Assembly: GCF_902806685.2 (NCBI RefSeq)
Contig: NC_048552.1
Span: forward strand, 7,839,662-7,903,661
DNA length: 64,000 nucleotides
Direction of reading: 5' to 3'
DNA from: Maniola hyperantus
Lineage: Eukaryota > Arthropoda > Insecta > Lepidoptera > Nymphalidae
The notes beneath the pieces were generated by a model. It was not told the origin of the DNA. It saw only the letters and a list, made by a program, of their open reading frames with translations, and ran no database searches. Made by a program: the position numbers and the translations under genes. This document shows, one piece after another, positions 33,993-45,181 of the stretch (positions are counted from its first letter, which is position 1; the number at the start of each line of letters is the position of its first letter).

Positions 33993-34394
33993 TCCTACCG
34001 GACAATGGCGGCAGTGGCGATTATGACAATGTGGCCACTTAAAAATTAATTGAATTTTTAAATGTAGCAACACTTTCAAATAAAAATGTCTATGACCACT
34101 AGTTGGCGCTAGTTATTATAGTCCGAAGAGATTTCTTCGAAGACGACATAGCATGGATTTATATGAGTTACTCACAGAGTACTTTTTACATATTACTCTT
34201 TGCTTTGGAACTTTGGAAAAATATTTTAATTTGTTCAAGTTTTAAAAAGCCAGGATTTTGAATGAAAAAGTTATGAATTAGTAGTTTCACAAAGATCTGG
34301 TAGCTTAAGTAGTAGTTTTTTTCTAGTCGGCAGTATTTATTTATTAGATACGCTCACCAGTTGCTTTTGTTTTGTGCTTGTGATCTAATCAAAA

Positions 34395-37300
34395 ATGAAT
34401 ACAAGTGGCCAAAGTGTTTATTATGAAGATATTCCACCAGAAAATCTTAATGAAGACGAATTCTTTTGCACAGAGAAGATAGTTCCTAGAAAAATAAAGC
34501 CCCAAAACCTTGTGTTAAGACTCATGGACCGGGAGACATATGGTTCCAGGAAGCCGGGATCTCATCTGCATGTAGTTCGAGAATTCTACCAGAATGTCTT
34601 TCCTAATTTGACAATAGTAAATGTGGAAAAACCTCCATGTTTTCTAAGAAAGTTTAGCCCAGATGGAAGACATTTTATAGCTTTTTCGGCCGACCAGACT
34701 TCACTTGAGGTGAGAATCTCTTGGGTTAAAACAACATTTTCCCTATGTCTTGTAAAAACCACTAAACATAAGCTATTTGATAGTAGATAATAGAAATGTA
34801 TGTTTTTTGTAGATTTATGAGTATAGAGGAGCGGCTGCAGCTGGCGACCTTGTTGCTGGGTACCCCTCAGACCTGCTAAATGCTGATGCTGATGCACATC
34901 ATCGAATACGTACACATATATTTTACAGATTTTTCAAGGTATGTAAATATAATATAATATATATTATATATTATTGTACATTACTGCTTTTCTTTACTTA
35001 CCTTAAAAGGGCTAATATTAGAAAGGTTTATTGTTTTAAATGTGCCATCTGATTTAATTTAATAAAGTTATCATTGTTTTGTTTTAAAATAATATGAGTT
35101 TTGTGGACAGTATATACAGCTATTTTCCGAATAATGAAGATGAATGGCAATGTTGCCATGCATTTTCATTATTTGTAGCTAATAATATTAAACCAACTAT
35201 TGCTATTTTTTATGGATATTTTAAGAAACATTTTCTTTAAAGTTCATAAACATGTTTAATATTAAAATTAAGCAGATCTTTTTAAGGTAATTAAAAATTA
35301 AAATATTATACTGTAGAACAATGCCCCAGTTAATTTATAATCATAAAATGTATTTGGTAAGTTACAACCTTTTTAATTTATGGCTACCTTATTCTGTCTT
35401 ATTCCTGGGTCTGTTTCTGGATATGCATAGGTTTGTTATAATTTTTAAATAAATGAATAATTCATGTTAGCAACAATAATTTATCTAGATTTTTATAAAT
35501 ATGTCTATATGTAATTGATGAATGCCAATTCTTCAATCTTATTTGTTTCAGCCAAAATTTACTGTCAATGTGTGTCAACAAAGACTAGTTTCTAGATCTG
35601 AACGTAATTCCGGCCAGCTTCCATTTATGGAGCAGCAATTAAACAGAGAATGTAGCCTCTTCACTGAAGATGGACGCTTTGTGATTGTGGGCTCTGCAGC
35701 GCACATACCGGATGACTTTAGACCCCATTTTTATCAAATACATAGTAATAATGAAGCAGTGACACCAACTATTAGGTAAATATGAACCTTAGCTTTTAAC
35801 TGACTTTTATGTATGAAGAATTTTTTTTTTTACATTTATGTTCATCATCATCATCATGATCAACCCATCACCGGCTCACTACAGAGCACGGGTCTCCTCA
35901 CAGAGTGAGAAGGGTTTTGGCCATAGTCTACCACGCTGGCCATGTGCGGATTGGTAGACTTCACACACCTTTGAGAACTTTATGGAGAACTCTCAGGCAT
36001 GCAGGTTACCTCACGATGTTTTCCTTCACTGTTAAAGCAAGTGATATTTAATTAATTAAAACGCACATAACTCCGAAAAGTTAGAGGTGCGTGCCGGGAA
36101 TCGATCCCCCGACCTCCAATTGGAAGGCGGACGTCCTACCCACTAGGCTATCACAGCTTCACATTTATGTTAGTTGGCTATTATTAACAAGAAAAACATA
36201 TTCTCTCCATCCAGGTCTGCCCTTGAAGATTATTCTCTCCATTTAGTTGATCTGCACCAAGGCAAATTATGTGATACTAAACATTTTAGGAGTGATAAAA
36301 TCTACCTTTCTCATAACCAAGGCATTTATCTTTACAAAGAAGTGCTTGCTGTTCTATCAGTACAGCATCAAACGATACATTTGTTTCAAATTGTAGAAGG
36401 AATGTTGATAGAAATCAGGAAAATTGGTAGATTTTGCTATGACGATGATCCATTCATTGTCAGTTCAGTTTTTGCTCCTGTGATGAATGAGCGACCTTAT
36501 TGTGAAGAAACCATAAATAGCTTAAAGCACAGACTGCTAGTGTTTCTATTCAAAAGGGCTAAGTCAATAAGCGATGAATCGAAGGATCCTTTAGAATTGA
36601 GAAAGTTTTACAAATATTTTGATATGTTCAAAAGTTTGAGGATGTGGAAAATGCAGTTGTTAGATGAAGATCATTTATTCATAAAGTATGCAAGCGAGGA
36701 AGTAGTGACGTTAAGGGTGGCAGAACCGAATAGCCAATCTTCATTTTTTGTAATTTACAACATCAGTGAGAGCAAAATTCTAGAAGTTTATGAAAACACT
36801 TCTGAAGGGCTGTTGCAACTGTTTGAAAATTACTGCGACTGTTTTAGAAATGCCAGATTATGTGCGGATTCCCAGTTTACGTGTTCTCCTTCAAACAATC
36901 TGTATGCAAGGTTGACCCAACAGAGGTTCAAGCAGACGATAGTGCGGGCCATATACGGCGGCCGCACAGAGGCCACGAAGAGGATACTGGCGCAATTGCC
37001 AATAAGCGCGCAGTCGTATAGTGGATCACCATACCTAGACTTAGGACTCTTTAGTTACGACGATAAATGGGTCTCTGTTATGGAAAGACCTAAAGCATAT
37101 GGAGAGTATCCCATACGGTATGTAATTTTGAGACACTTGACACTTGCGAATTCCATATTAACTACAGTAGCCGGCAAGAAATATTGTACGACGACCTTTA
37201 CAATGAGATTTCGGCTTTGTAGAGTGTTGTCTCTGTCACTCATTCCTATCTGACGTTTTGTCGGTCTCAACGACAAAGACATTGCTCTACGAATCCGCTA

Positions 37301-37735
37301 TCTCTTTCTATTGTCGTACCTACAACTAGCACAAGCTTTACGCTTCGTAGGAGTACTTTTATCGCGGAAAAACAAAGAGTTCCCACTGGATTTTTAAAAG
37401 CCCATCACATCTATTTAACCTATTTTGACGAAATTTGGTGCAGAGAAATAGATTGCAACGACACGAACGCGTTTTATCCCGAAAACTGAAGAGTCCTTCT
37501 TCATAATATGCATTTAAATATAACTGATATTGATTTTAACAGGTTTTATGCTCGAGATTCTGGATTACTGAAGTTCAAAATTTACGCAGGAGTGTTGGGC
37601 CAGTCCGTGCCGGCGAGCGCGCGACGCCTGGTCGCCTTCACATTCCATCCCACTGACCCCTTCGCGATAAGCGTGCAAAGGACAAACTCTGAATATATTG
37701 TTAACTTCCACATAAGAAATGCGGTCTTCAGTTGA
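34395..37735 (+). CDS. Det1: DET1 homologue (CUL4-DDB1 ubiquitin ligase component)
   Basis: DET1 is a light-signalling and protein-turnover factor in plants. In animals it joins DDB1, COP1 and CUL4. Five exons with matching phases: 34395-34709, 34813-34938, 35552-35775, 36215-37117, 37543-37735, giving 586 aa (human about 550). Diagnostic blocks: KFSPDGRHFIAFSADQTSLE near residues 88-105, LNRECSLFTEDGRFVIVGSA, EDYSLHLVDLHQGKLCDT, LRMWKMQLLDEDHLFIKY, QLPISAQSYSGSPYLDLGLF, YDDKWVSVMERPK, RFYARDSGLLKFKIYAG and the C-terminal HPTDPFAISVQRTNSEYIVN. The frame is clean throughout. The ATG has AAAAATG context and is the first in frame. It is transcribed away from CDK7. A SINE lies 44 bp before the exon 4 acceptor. 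Confidence 0.97.
35843..36160 (-). mobile_element. tRNA-derived SINE with intact target duplication
   Basis: The minus-strand head reads TGATAGCCTAGTGGGTAGGA (A box) and GATCGATTCCCGGC (B box). The body contains AACATCGTGAGG and CATGCCTGAGAGTTCTCC; the tail is (ATG)n. It is flanked by the 11-bp duplication ACATTTATGTT at 35832-35842 and 36161-36171, as expected for LINE-driven retroposition. It lies in DET1 intron 3. Confidence 0.88.
37168..37330. mobile_element. MITE, GACGTTTTGTCGGTCTCAACG family, copy 1
   Basis: It shares AGAAATATTGTAC(G/A)(A/T)CGACC, GAGATTTCGGCTTTGTAGAG and TGACGTTTTGT(C/A)GGTCTCAA with copies at 40535-40735 and 42335-42490. It lies in the last DET1 intron. Confidence 0.7.
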
Positions 37736-37818
37736 CAATAATTTGCTATTTTATACAGTGTATATTGTACATATAAATTTTAATAAGTAATATAAGTTGT
37801 AACTACATCAATACTTAT

Positions 37819-37824
37819 AATAAA
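37819..37824 (+). terminator. Probable DET1 polyadenylation signal
   Basis: AATAAA, 84 nt after the DET1 stop codon. Confidence 0.6.
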
Positions 37825-37869
37825 ACTGTAACAGGTCAAATTCTGTACATTGAATATATTTTGAATTTT

Positions 37870-37934
37870 TTTTTTCAAGGACACTCTATAATCGATACTG
37901 AACCCAAAACTGTGATTTTTTTCATTTTTGTCTA

Positions 37935-37971
<37 letters not shown>

Positions 37972-38814
37972 ATCACGGATGCGCATCACGCTGAAACTAC
38001 TGAATGGATTCCAATGAAACTTGGTACGATTTGAGGTCATACTATGAGGAAGAATATAGAATACTTTTTATCCCGAAATTCAGCATGGTTCCCGTAGGAG
38101 AGGGGATGAAAGTTTAAATGTATACTGAGTTGTAATTCATTAACGCGTAGTCCGATTTCATTCATTCTTTTTTTGTTAGAAAGGGGATATTTTAAAGATT
38201 GTTCCGTAAATATTTCAAGGTCATCGGTTTTTAACCGACTGTCTTCTTCGCTCTGGGCTGGTTTCCGCACTTAAACGTTTCCGTCTGTTGTGTCTGTCAA
38301 AAAGGAGGTGGTTCTTTTTTCTACATCGATTTTTTCTAGGTTTATGGACCGATTTGCATTTTTTTTTTAAATCAACAAAAAAAGTTTTCGTGGTGGTCAC
38401 ATAAAAAATTCTGGATTCAACTCCTTAATCCTGATGCTACAGGGTTACTGCCCGCCTGAGTTATCAAGATTCAGGAAGTATTCATATTGTAGGTACCAAG
38501 CAACGACTTTATTCTCAGACTTCAAGTCCCAACTCCTCAACCCTGATGATGTAGGGTACAGCACTCCTAAACTATAATGTTTCAGTAACTGCGGATGATG
38601 CAAAATTAATTTAGGTACCAAGCATAGGCTACATCATTGAACTTCGGATCCTAACTCCTCAATCCTGATGCTGCAAAGTACTAAAGTCCTAAATCGTGGG
38701 GATTTTAGAATTTCTGATAGTGAATTGATATTTTAGGTATCAAGCAACGGCTTCACGATGACACTCCCAGTCCGAAATACTCCACCCGAGCGAAGCCGGG
38801 GCGGGTCAGCTAGT
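37870..38814 (+). repeat. Composite repeat with (CTGT)n tract and internal 115-bp-scale units
   Basis: (CTGT)n occupies about 37930-37972. From 38410 to 38770 the phrase AACTCCT(C/T)AA(T/C)CCTGATG recurs three times, each followed by TA(C/T)CAAGCA(A/T) sequence. The element ends CCGGGGCGGGTCAGCTAGT at 38814, a Helitron-like CTAG|T end. Confidence 0.55.
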
Positions 38815-39150
38815 GTTAAAATACATACATAGTAAAATATATTATTTTGGATATATTTGAGTTTTAAACCTTTCTGATAATTTCACGTCGTTATTTGTTA
38901 GGTATTTAACAGATTTTGACGCAATTTTGCAAAATTATTTATGCACACACGATAATAACAGGCGGGGTGGAATCTTTTATAACAACATTGTCTTTGCATC
39001 ATATACTTTGCCATACTGATATACCCATATCGTTGAAATTGGCATACTGAAAATTAAAGACGAAGTATATACCAAACATATACCAAAGACATCGCGTTTC
39101 GTGTCAGTCGGTGTGCGTTGCGCCTAAGAATAAAGATTTAAAAAAGAACG

Positions 39151-39412
39151 TAAGGACCTCTAACTTTTCGGAGTTAGGTATGTTCTTACTTTTTAAGCAA
39201 TTAAATATTCTTTATTATTTCCCGTTAAAGTGAAGGAAAACATCGTGAGGTAATCTGCATGCCTGAGAACATTTTAACATGTGTGAAGTCTGCCAAGTGC
39301 TAATTCACACTTGGCCAGTGTGGTGGCCTAAACACTTCACGTTCTGAGTGGAAACGTGTTCTCAGTAGTAGGCCGGCGGCGATAGGTTAATGACACGGTT
39401 AATGATGATGAG
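39151..39412 (+). mobile_element. 5'-truncated tRNA-derived SINE
   Basis: It starts inside the family consensus (CTCTAACTTTTCGGAGTTAG), continues with GAAGGAAAACATCGTGAGGT and ends in (ATG)n. The tRNA-like head is absent. Confidence 0.7.
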
Positions 39413-39641
39413 GAATTAATAAAGGAGTCTAACGAAGATTGTTCTATTCATAGAGCAATAAAAATTGTCAAGATTGTCACCAATCGCCATTCCTTCGTCT
39501 GTCATCATTCTGATTTCTGTCAAATTTTATCAAAACATGGACAACCTACCTACAAAATAAATATTTTAAATAAACTACAATATGTTTCATACACCAATTC
39601 TTACTAAATAAGATGTAAATAAACAGCCGTTTTTAATCATA

Positions 39642-42600
39642 ATGCAGTCGAACCAGTCGTTGTGGAATTTGGGTTTTCAAAGTTTTCCAAAAGCAGGTTT
39701 GTTCTCATCGATATAAATAATGTTTGTTCTTTTCTTCATTCTTCCATGTGTCAGCGAAGAGTATGTAATCACTTGTGTGTTAGTGTCTAATGTTCATCTT
39801 CAGCTTTGTTTTCATCTTAATTACATCATATCATATGGATCCGAGATATGATTGCTAACTATGGCCCTAGAAAGCTCAGAGTCACCCAACGATGGAGAGA
39901 ACTATGCTTGGAGTTTTTCTGAGGAGATTCGTAGTAGAATACATCGATGGTTTAACCAGAGTAAGTAACTGAGCTTAGCTCAGCTACGAAACTGAGTGAT
40001 TGACTATAGTATGATAACCCGATAGACGTATGGGGTCCTACAAGGTGCTTTAATGGCCTCTACATACAGCGTTGAAAGAACCGCCACTTGGTGGCACACT
40101 GGACAGACGACATCAAACGAGCCGCAGGGAGATGCTGGATCCAAGTCCCTACAAGACAGATGTCCAGCTATGGACTGGACGTCTATCGGTTGATGATGAT
40201 GATCGGAATCACTAGGCTATCACCGCTTGGGTTATTTTAAAATTTTATTTAGTAGGTACCTACTTAGAAATCCTAACAAAAGCGAGGAACAAAAGAAAGG
40301 TAGAGGTCGGGTTAATCGGTCAAGACACTAAAAACCTGAAACGAGCCAACCGGTAGCTGTAGCCTATATTTATTGTCTACCGCTGCTTATTTTATAGGTG
40401 ATAAGTATTATATGTTGGACTGAAATCAAGGTCGTAAATAAGAATCTTACTCGTTGAACTATTACCTGCCGTATTTACTTACTAAGTACATACCTACTTC
40501 TGGAGACAAGCTTTTGGGTCTATTGGAATATAATGTTACGGCAGCCGGCAAGAAATATTGTACATCGACCTTTAGAATGAGATTTCGGCTTTGTAGAGCA
40601 TTGGCTCTGTCACTCATACCTATGTGACGTTTTGTAGGTCTCAATGACAGCGAACGGTCTACGAAACCGCTAGGTAAGTATCGCTTTCTAACGGTCGATC
40701 TACAATATTTTCTGCCGCGTACTGTATTCCTGTTTGACATAGCTATTAAATAATCTTGTTTTATTTTATTTTAGTGCTACCACCGATCCCACAAATAATA
40801 GGCGAAGGGGATGTTACGGCTATAACATTTCCGGATGGTAGTGTGCAGTTTTATTTCGTTCCTACAATCAAACAAAACCATTTGCCTTGTATATGTAGTG
40901 CGAGGAATCCGTACGCCAACCTATTTCCCTGTCCAACAAACGCAGAGGTCTGGGTTGTGCGGAGCATTACTCATCCACAAGCAAATTTAAATATTTCGTA
41001 AGTAAAGATAAGTGCATTTAATTTTACTCGGCAGGTAAATCTAGTGTGCTCTTCGGTTCGAGCGCGTTCTACCTAGGTACCTACTGAATTTGAGCGCGTT
41101 ACTACGCGGTACGCGGTACGGAGAAGAGCGTATATGACGTACTACGTAGTTCGCGCCCATGCTAGTGACGCCAATTGCTTAGCTCGCGTCGCGCATCTTC
41201 CTCGCACAAGGCGTATCATACCCTCTCCGCTACACCACTTAGCATTGGTGGAAATAAACAGATCGTTTCGTTGCTTAGCTTTAACCTCGCTCACCGCTTA
41301 GCTAGGTACCTTTCCTGGCGGAAAGGTAGCTAGATATTTGCACTTCAAAACAGGAACACTACTAGCACTTTTCATGTCTTTATATAAATTGTATGTCTCG
41401 GATCGCTTTCTGTCGCATAAGAACACCGTTATTTCATAGAGTAGGATTAGATAATGCGAACGGCTTCGCCCGTGTAGATTTAGGTTTTTAAAAATCCAGT
41501 GGAAACTTTCATTTTCCAAGACAAAAAGTATAGCCTTTCCGTAGTAGCCCGTCCCCAAGATGCATATCTTTGTACCTAAATTCATAAATACATTTAAACG
41601 GATGATTCTTTAAAAATCCCGTGTGCTTACTTACTATAATTCGGAATGCAATTCCTTACAGCATCAGGGTTGAGTTTGACAGTTTCTAAATCCCATCAGT
41701 TTTGGTGGTCAGGTCCCCCTTGCAGCGTCAGGATTGTGGAGTTGGAATCCAATTTTTTATGGTGTAAAATTTCTCTATCGATTAAAAAAAATGCGCAAAT
41801 CGATTCAGAAATTTCGGTGTACATAGGTAGAAAAATACAGCCTCTTTTTTTGAAAGTCGGTTAAAAAAGTAGTCTGTGTTACTCATTGGTTAATCCTCTA
41901 CTTGTCTGTGAAAGTCTCGTCAAAATATGTTGAGCCGTTCTGAAGATTAGCCCGTTCAAACAGACAGACACAAATTTTAAAAACTTGGAATTCAGTTATG
42001 GTACATAACTGAATTCCAATTCCAATTCCAATTCTCAAATAACCATATGAGTAGAGAGTAATATGAGGTAGTTATTTCGAAATTACAGCCAGACACTTCA
42101 ATTTTATTTATTAGTATAGACGTTTATTTACATTTTTACCTAAACTCATCCGTCTATACCTATATTTTATTTTTTAGTGTGCCAGCTGGATATTTTAATA
42201 GTCAACTTCCACCACCTTATTCGCCACCTAATTACTTTATGAACACAAATCGTGAATATGCACAAAAGGTAATACCTAATTACTAAAGGTAAAAACTGTT
42301 ACATTGATTAAAAAAATATTTAGACAAGATGCCTAACGCCTTTTAGAGAGACGGTTTCGTAGAGCGTTGTCGCTGTCGTTGAGACCGACAAAACGTCACA
42401 TAGGTATGAGTGACAGAGACAACGCTATACGAAGCCGGAACATCTTTTTAAAGGTCGATGTAGAGTATTCCTACCGGCTGAGGTATGGAGTTGAAGAGGT
42501 GTTTGTTGCATTGTTTTTTTTATTGCAGTTCCACAATGATAAATGGACATCCACAACAGACATCAATTACTTTTATCCAAGTTTACGTCGAGAGAAATGC

Positions 42601-42756
42601 CTCCAATACTGTACTGAAACTCAAACTGAAATACCCTTTCTAAATAATAATATTGGTGAAATGGATGTGGCATCCTGTCAATGTGAATCGACTTCTCAAC
42701 AAAAGCCTGTTAATGTTGAATGCAATTGTCATCCGAAATTTTTGTACTTAGTCTAG
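39642..42756 (+). CDS. Unrecognised 198-aa protein with Cys-rich C-terminus
   Basis: I do not recognise this protein. Four exons join in phase: 39642-39696, 40775-40997, 42178-42268, 42529-42756. It starts MQSNQSLWNLGFQSFPKAV, then IGEGDVTAITFPDGSVQFYF, a Pro/Tyr/Asn-rich stretch (LPPPYSPPNYFMNTNREYAQ) and a Cys cluster near the end (CQC and CNCHP, with further Cys at QYC). There is no signal peptide or membrane segment; Cys plus His could bind metal, which is a guess. Support for a real gene: the frame is open across four exons with canonical GT/AG sites, codon use is ordinary, and a nearby AATAAA follows the stop. It could be a rapidly evolving insect- or Lepidoptera-specific gene. Confidence 0.75.
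40535..40735. mobile_element. MITE, GACGTTTTGTCGGTCTCAACG family, copy 2 (most complete)
   Basis: Inverted ends AGAAATATTGTACATCGACC and GGTCGATCTACAATATTTTC are clear. It lies in intron 1 of the 198-aa gene, ending 39 bp before exon 2. Confidence 0.75.
41441..41870 (-). repeat. Lep1-like repeat joined to a GAAGTCGGTTAAAAA repeat
   Basis: 41441-41640 is an inverted, diverged Lep1-like copy (GCGAACGGCTTCGCCCGTGT, GTTTTTAAAAATCCAGTGG). 41640-41870 shares GTGTACATA(G/C)(G/A)TAGAAAAA and GAAGTCGGTTAAAAA with 44150-44335. Confidence 0.5.
42335..42490. mobile_element. MITE, GACGTTTTGTCGGTCTCAACG family, copy 3 (inverted)
   Basis: GTTGAGACCGACAAAACGTC and GTGACAGAGACAACGCTATA are the inverted family blocks. 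It ends about 40 bp before the last exon of the 198-aa gene. Confidence 0.7.
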
Positions 42757-42780
42757 TGATAAATGCATGTATAGTACCTA

Positions 42781-42835
42781 CGCGACAGGTTGAAATGGCA
42801 ATCGGCCTCCCCGATTGCCATTTCAACCTGTCGCG
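42781..42835 (+). mobile_element. Perfect 25-bp-stem hairpin (minimal MITE) in a 3' UTR
   Basis: The arms 42781-42805 and 42811-42835 are exact inverted repeats (CGCGACAGGTTGAAATGG...) with a 5-nt loop CCTCC. This is the terminal sequence of the CGACAGGTCGAGATGGCAATCGG MITE family with almost no interior. It lies 24 bp after the stop of the 198-aa gene and before an AATAAA at 42860, so it should be in the mRNA. Confidence 0.85.
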
Positions 42836-42859
42836 GAGTATATGTCAATAGTGAAAGAA

Positions 42860-42865
42860 AATAAA
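42860..42865 (+). terminator. Probable polyadenylation signal of the 198-aa gene
   Basis: AATAAA, about 104 nt past the stop codon. Confidence 0.5.
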
Positions 42866-43448
42866 AATGTAACAAAAAATCTGTGAAAAACATCGATGGC
42901 ATCGACGCGTCCCACGCGGCGTTCATCGTGGCGGCAATTCTCGATGAAGCAATGCCCGCAGCGGACCCTTCTGCCAGTCTTTATTTGGAAATGGCACAAC
43001 GCAGACGTGCCCGCCTCGTACAACGCCGCGGGCACCGCCACTCTTCCCGCCACGCATCTCTATGAACAACATCGTATGTTGTCATATGTTTGTGATTACG
43101 CATGCGAATTGCGATGCTAAGTGCCGCCTCACCGTAAACAAAAAAAACGTATGACGCGCCGCGAGACGCCACGCGCCGCGAGACGCCACGCGCAACGCCC
43201 CGCGTCTCCGTAAATGACGCCTCAGTACGCAGTACTCACTTCTGCAGTATTTACCTACCTACATTGAAAACCGAACGGTGATAAAATAAAACGACGTCAT
43301 TTGTAATTATAGTTTCTTATAATACATTTATCCCTTATTGTTACAGGTATTTACATTTTAAAAATAATATAATGCGTAAGTTTTGAGAAAGGTCTCGCTG
43401 TATTTGCTCTATGTGTCAACTGTCATGTCAAAAGTACGGGGTTTAGCA

Positions 43449-44425
43449 GTGTTGGCATTAATCGATTAACTTTTCAATCCATTAGTTAATTAGATTAACT
43501 TTAGTCAGATTAAATTAATCGTGATTAAGTTAATCGCGATTAATAAAGTTATCTCGATTAATGAAATTAATCATTAATCGTTAATTTGATTAATATTTTT
43601 ATTAGATAGATAAAGATAAGTTTTTAAAACATGAAAAATAAAAACCGGGGTGAAAAAAGTGCGAGTCAGGCTCGCGCACTGAGGGTTCCGTACTACAGTC
43701 GTATTTTTTCTACATTTTGCACGATAATTCAAAAACTACGATGCATAAAAATCTGTTTTAGAATGCACAGGTAAAGCCCTTTCATATGATACCCCACTTG
43801 ATATAGTTATCTTACTTCGAAAATTGCATTATTAGTTCATGACCACAATTTTTTTTGTGTGATCTAACCGTTACTTCACGGATTTCAGATTTTTCCCCGA
43901 ATGTCTGCTATAAGACCTACCTACCTGCCAAATTTCATGATTCTAGGTCAACAGGAAGTACCCTGTAGGTTTCTTGACAGACCGACAGACAGACAACAAA
44001 GTGATCCTGTAAGGGTTCCGTTTTTCCTTATGAGGTACGGAACCCTAAAAATACAAGGCTGAAAATTGAACGATGTAGTCTATGCTTGGCACTTACAATA
44101 TTAATTCACAATCAAAATTTCCCAAATGTCCACAATTTAGGTGGGCAGCACTCCTGTAGCATCAAGGTTGAGTTGAAACCACAATTTTGTATAGGACCAT
44201 CTCGCAAACTTCTATCAATTACAAAAAATACACAAAATGGTTCAGAAATCTCAGAGAAATTGGTGTACATACATAGAAAAAAAACCTGCGCGTCGAATTG
44301 AGAACCTCCCCCTTTTTTGGAAGTCGGTTAAAAATGGTTGTAAGAGTACAACAATATATATTTAATCATATATTTTTAATCGTTATTAACGATTAAAATT
44401 AATCGCGATTAACTTTTTGCCAACA
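43449..44425. mobile_element. TTAATCG-rich MITE interrupted by another repeat
   Basis: GTGTTGGCATTAATCGATTA at the left is mirrored by TAATCGCGATTAAC...CCAACATTGGC at the right. Dense ATTAATCG/CGATTAAT words fill 43455-43600 and 44370-44412. The repeat at 43638-44335 sits between the two halves. Confidence 0.55.
43638..44335 (+). repeat. GGTACGGAACCCTA-family repeat nested in the TTAATCG element
   Basis: Contains AAAAGTGCGAGTCAGGCTCG, GAGGGTTCCGTACTACAG, GAGGTACGGAACCCTAAAA and a GAAGTCGGTTAAAAA end, matching 6108-6678 closely. Confidence 0.65.
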
Positions 44426-44820
44426 TTGGCATGGAGTCCATGTGTTTACCGCATAGTCACAATAACTCTAGTTTAGCGTACTCCGTACTTAATCGTACTT
44501 TCGACGTGACAGTTGACACATGGAGCAAATATGGCGCGTCCTTTCTGAAAATTTACGTACAATAATAAACAAAAACAAAACGAGATTTTCACTTTTTCCT
44601 TCAAAATATAAAATTACGGAATCTTATTACAGCTGCACAATTCAGTCGTGAGGGTTAATAAAACAAACCTTTGGACCAATAACGAGACAGATAATTTATA
44701 GATAATTATATTATAATTTACCGAAAATATGTTTTCACTACATAATATTAATAAAAAAAGGAAGACTGCAAACAATGTATACTTTCGCTAACTGAAAATA
44801 CTTTGGTAAATATGACTCTA

Positions 44821-45181
44821 AGGGTGTTTGTGCACTCGTACTGGTACGTTTGATTCATATTCGTGTTTTTGTGAACATCAAACGGAACCAAAATTCACGA
44901 ATGACTTGTGAGCCGAGATACTATTAGTAGTATTTCAATAACATTTCGTACGCCTCTGCACGAAATCACGAATCGAAATCAGTGCACAAGCAAGCGTAGG
45001 TAGTATGATGGCTACTTCGATCCGTAAAAACAAATTCGATGTGAGAAATTCAAGAAATTTCTTGAAAAAAACATGAAAATTAAGCAGTGCACAAACAACC
45101 ATACGTTTATGAAGGCTATTCCCAATCGTATTTTCGCGAATCACGAAAATGAATCAAATACTAGTAAGTGCACAAACACCC
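44821..45181. mobile_element. 361-bp MITE, AGGGTGTTTGTGCACT ends
   Basis: The left end AGGGTGTTTGTGCACTCGTA is mirrored by AAGTGCACAAACACCCT at the right. Interior arms (GATTCATATTCGTG and CACGAAAATGAATC) extend the palindrome. It is AT-flanked and non-coding. Confidence 0.8.

Larger units (their letters stand above)
30965..34394. other. Intergenic region between divergent CDK7 and DET1
   Basis: No coding exon is seen. The region holds two MITEs, a repeat fragment and a short tandem array (separate entries). The 30.9-31.1 kb and 34.2-34.4 kb edges should hold the two promoters. The CDK7 leader is preceded on the minus strand by TTTATACACAG, a possible acceptor for a 5' non-coding exon. Confidence 0.5.

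Noticed and set aside
37780..38040. 86-codon minus-strand frame rich in DRQT repeats
   Set aside because: It is the translation of a (CTGT)n microsatellite.
38410..38770. Regularly spaced repeats resembling a CRISPR array
   Set aside because: Units are imperfect, too long, few, and part of a Helitron-like interspersed repeat in an animal genome.
42883..43065. Short frame KNIDGIDASHAAFIVAAILD as a transposase N-terminus
   Set aside because: No catalytic motif, no continuation and no inverted ends were found around it.
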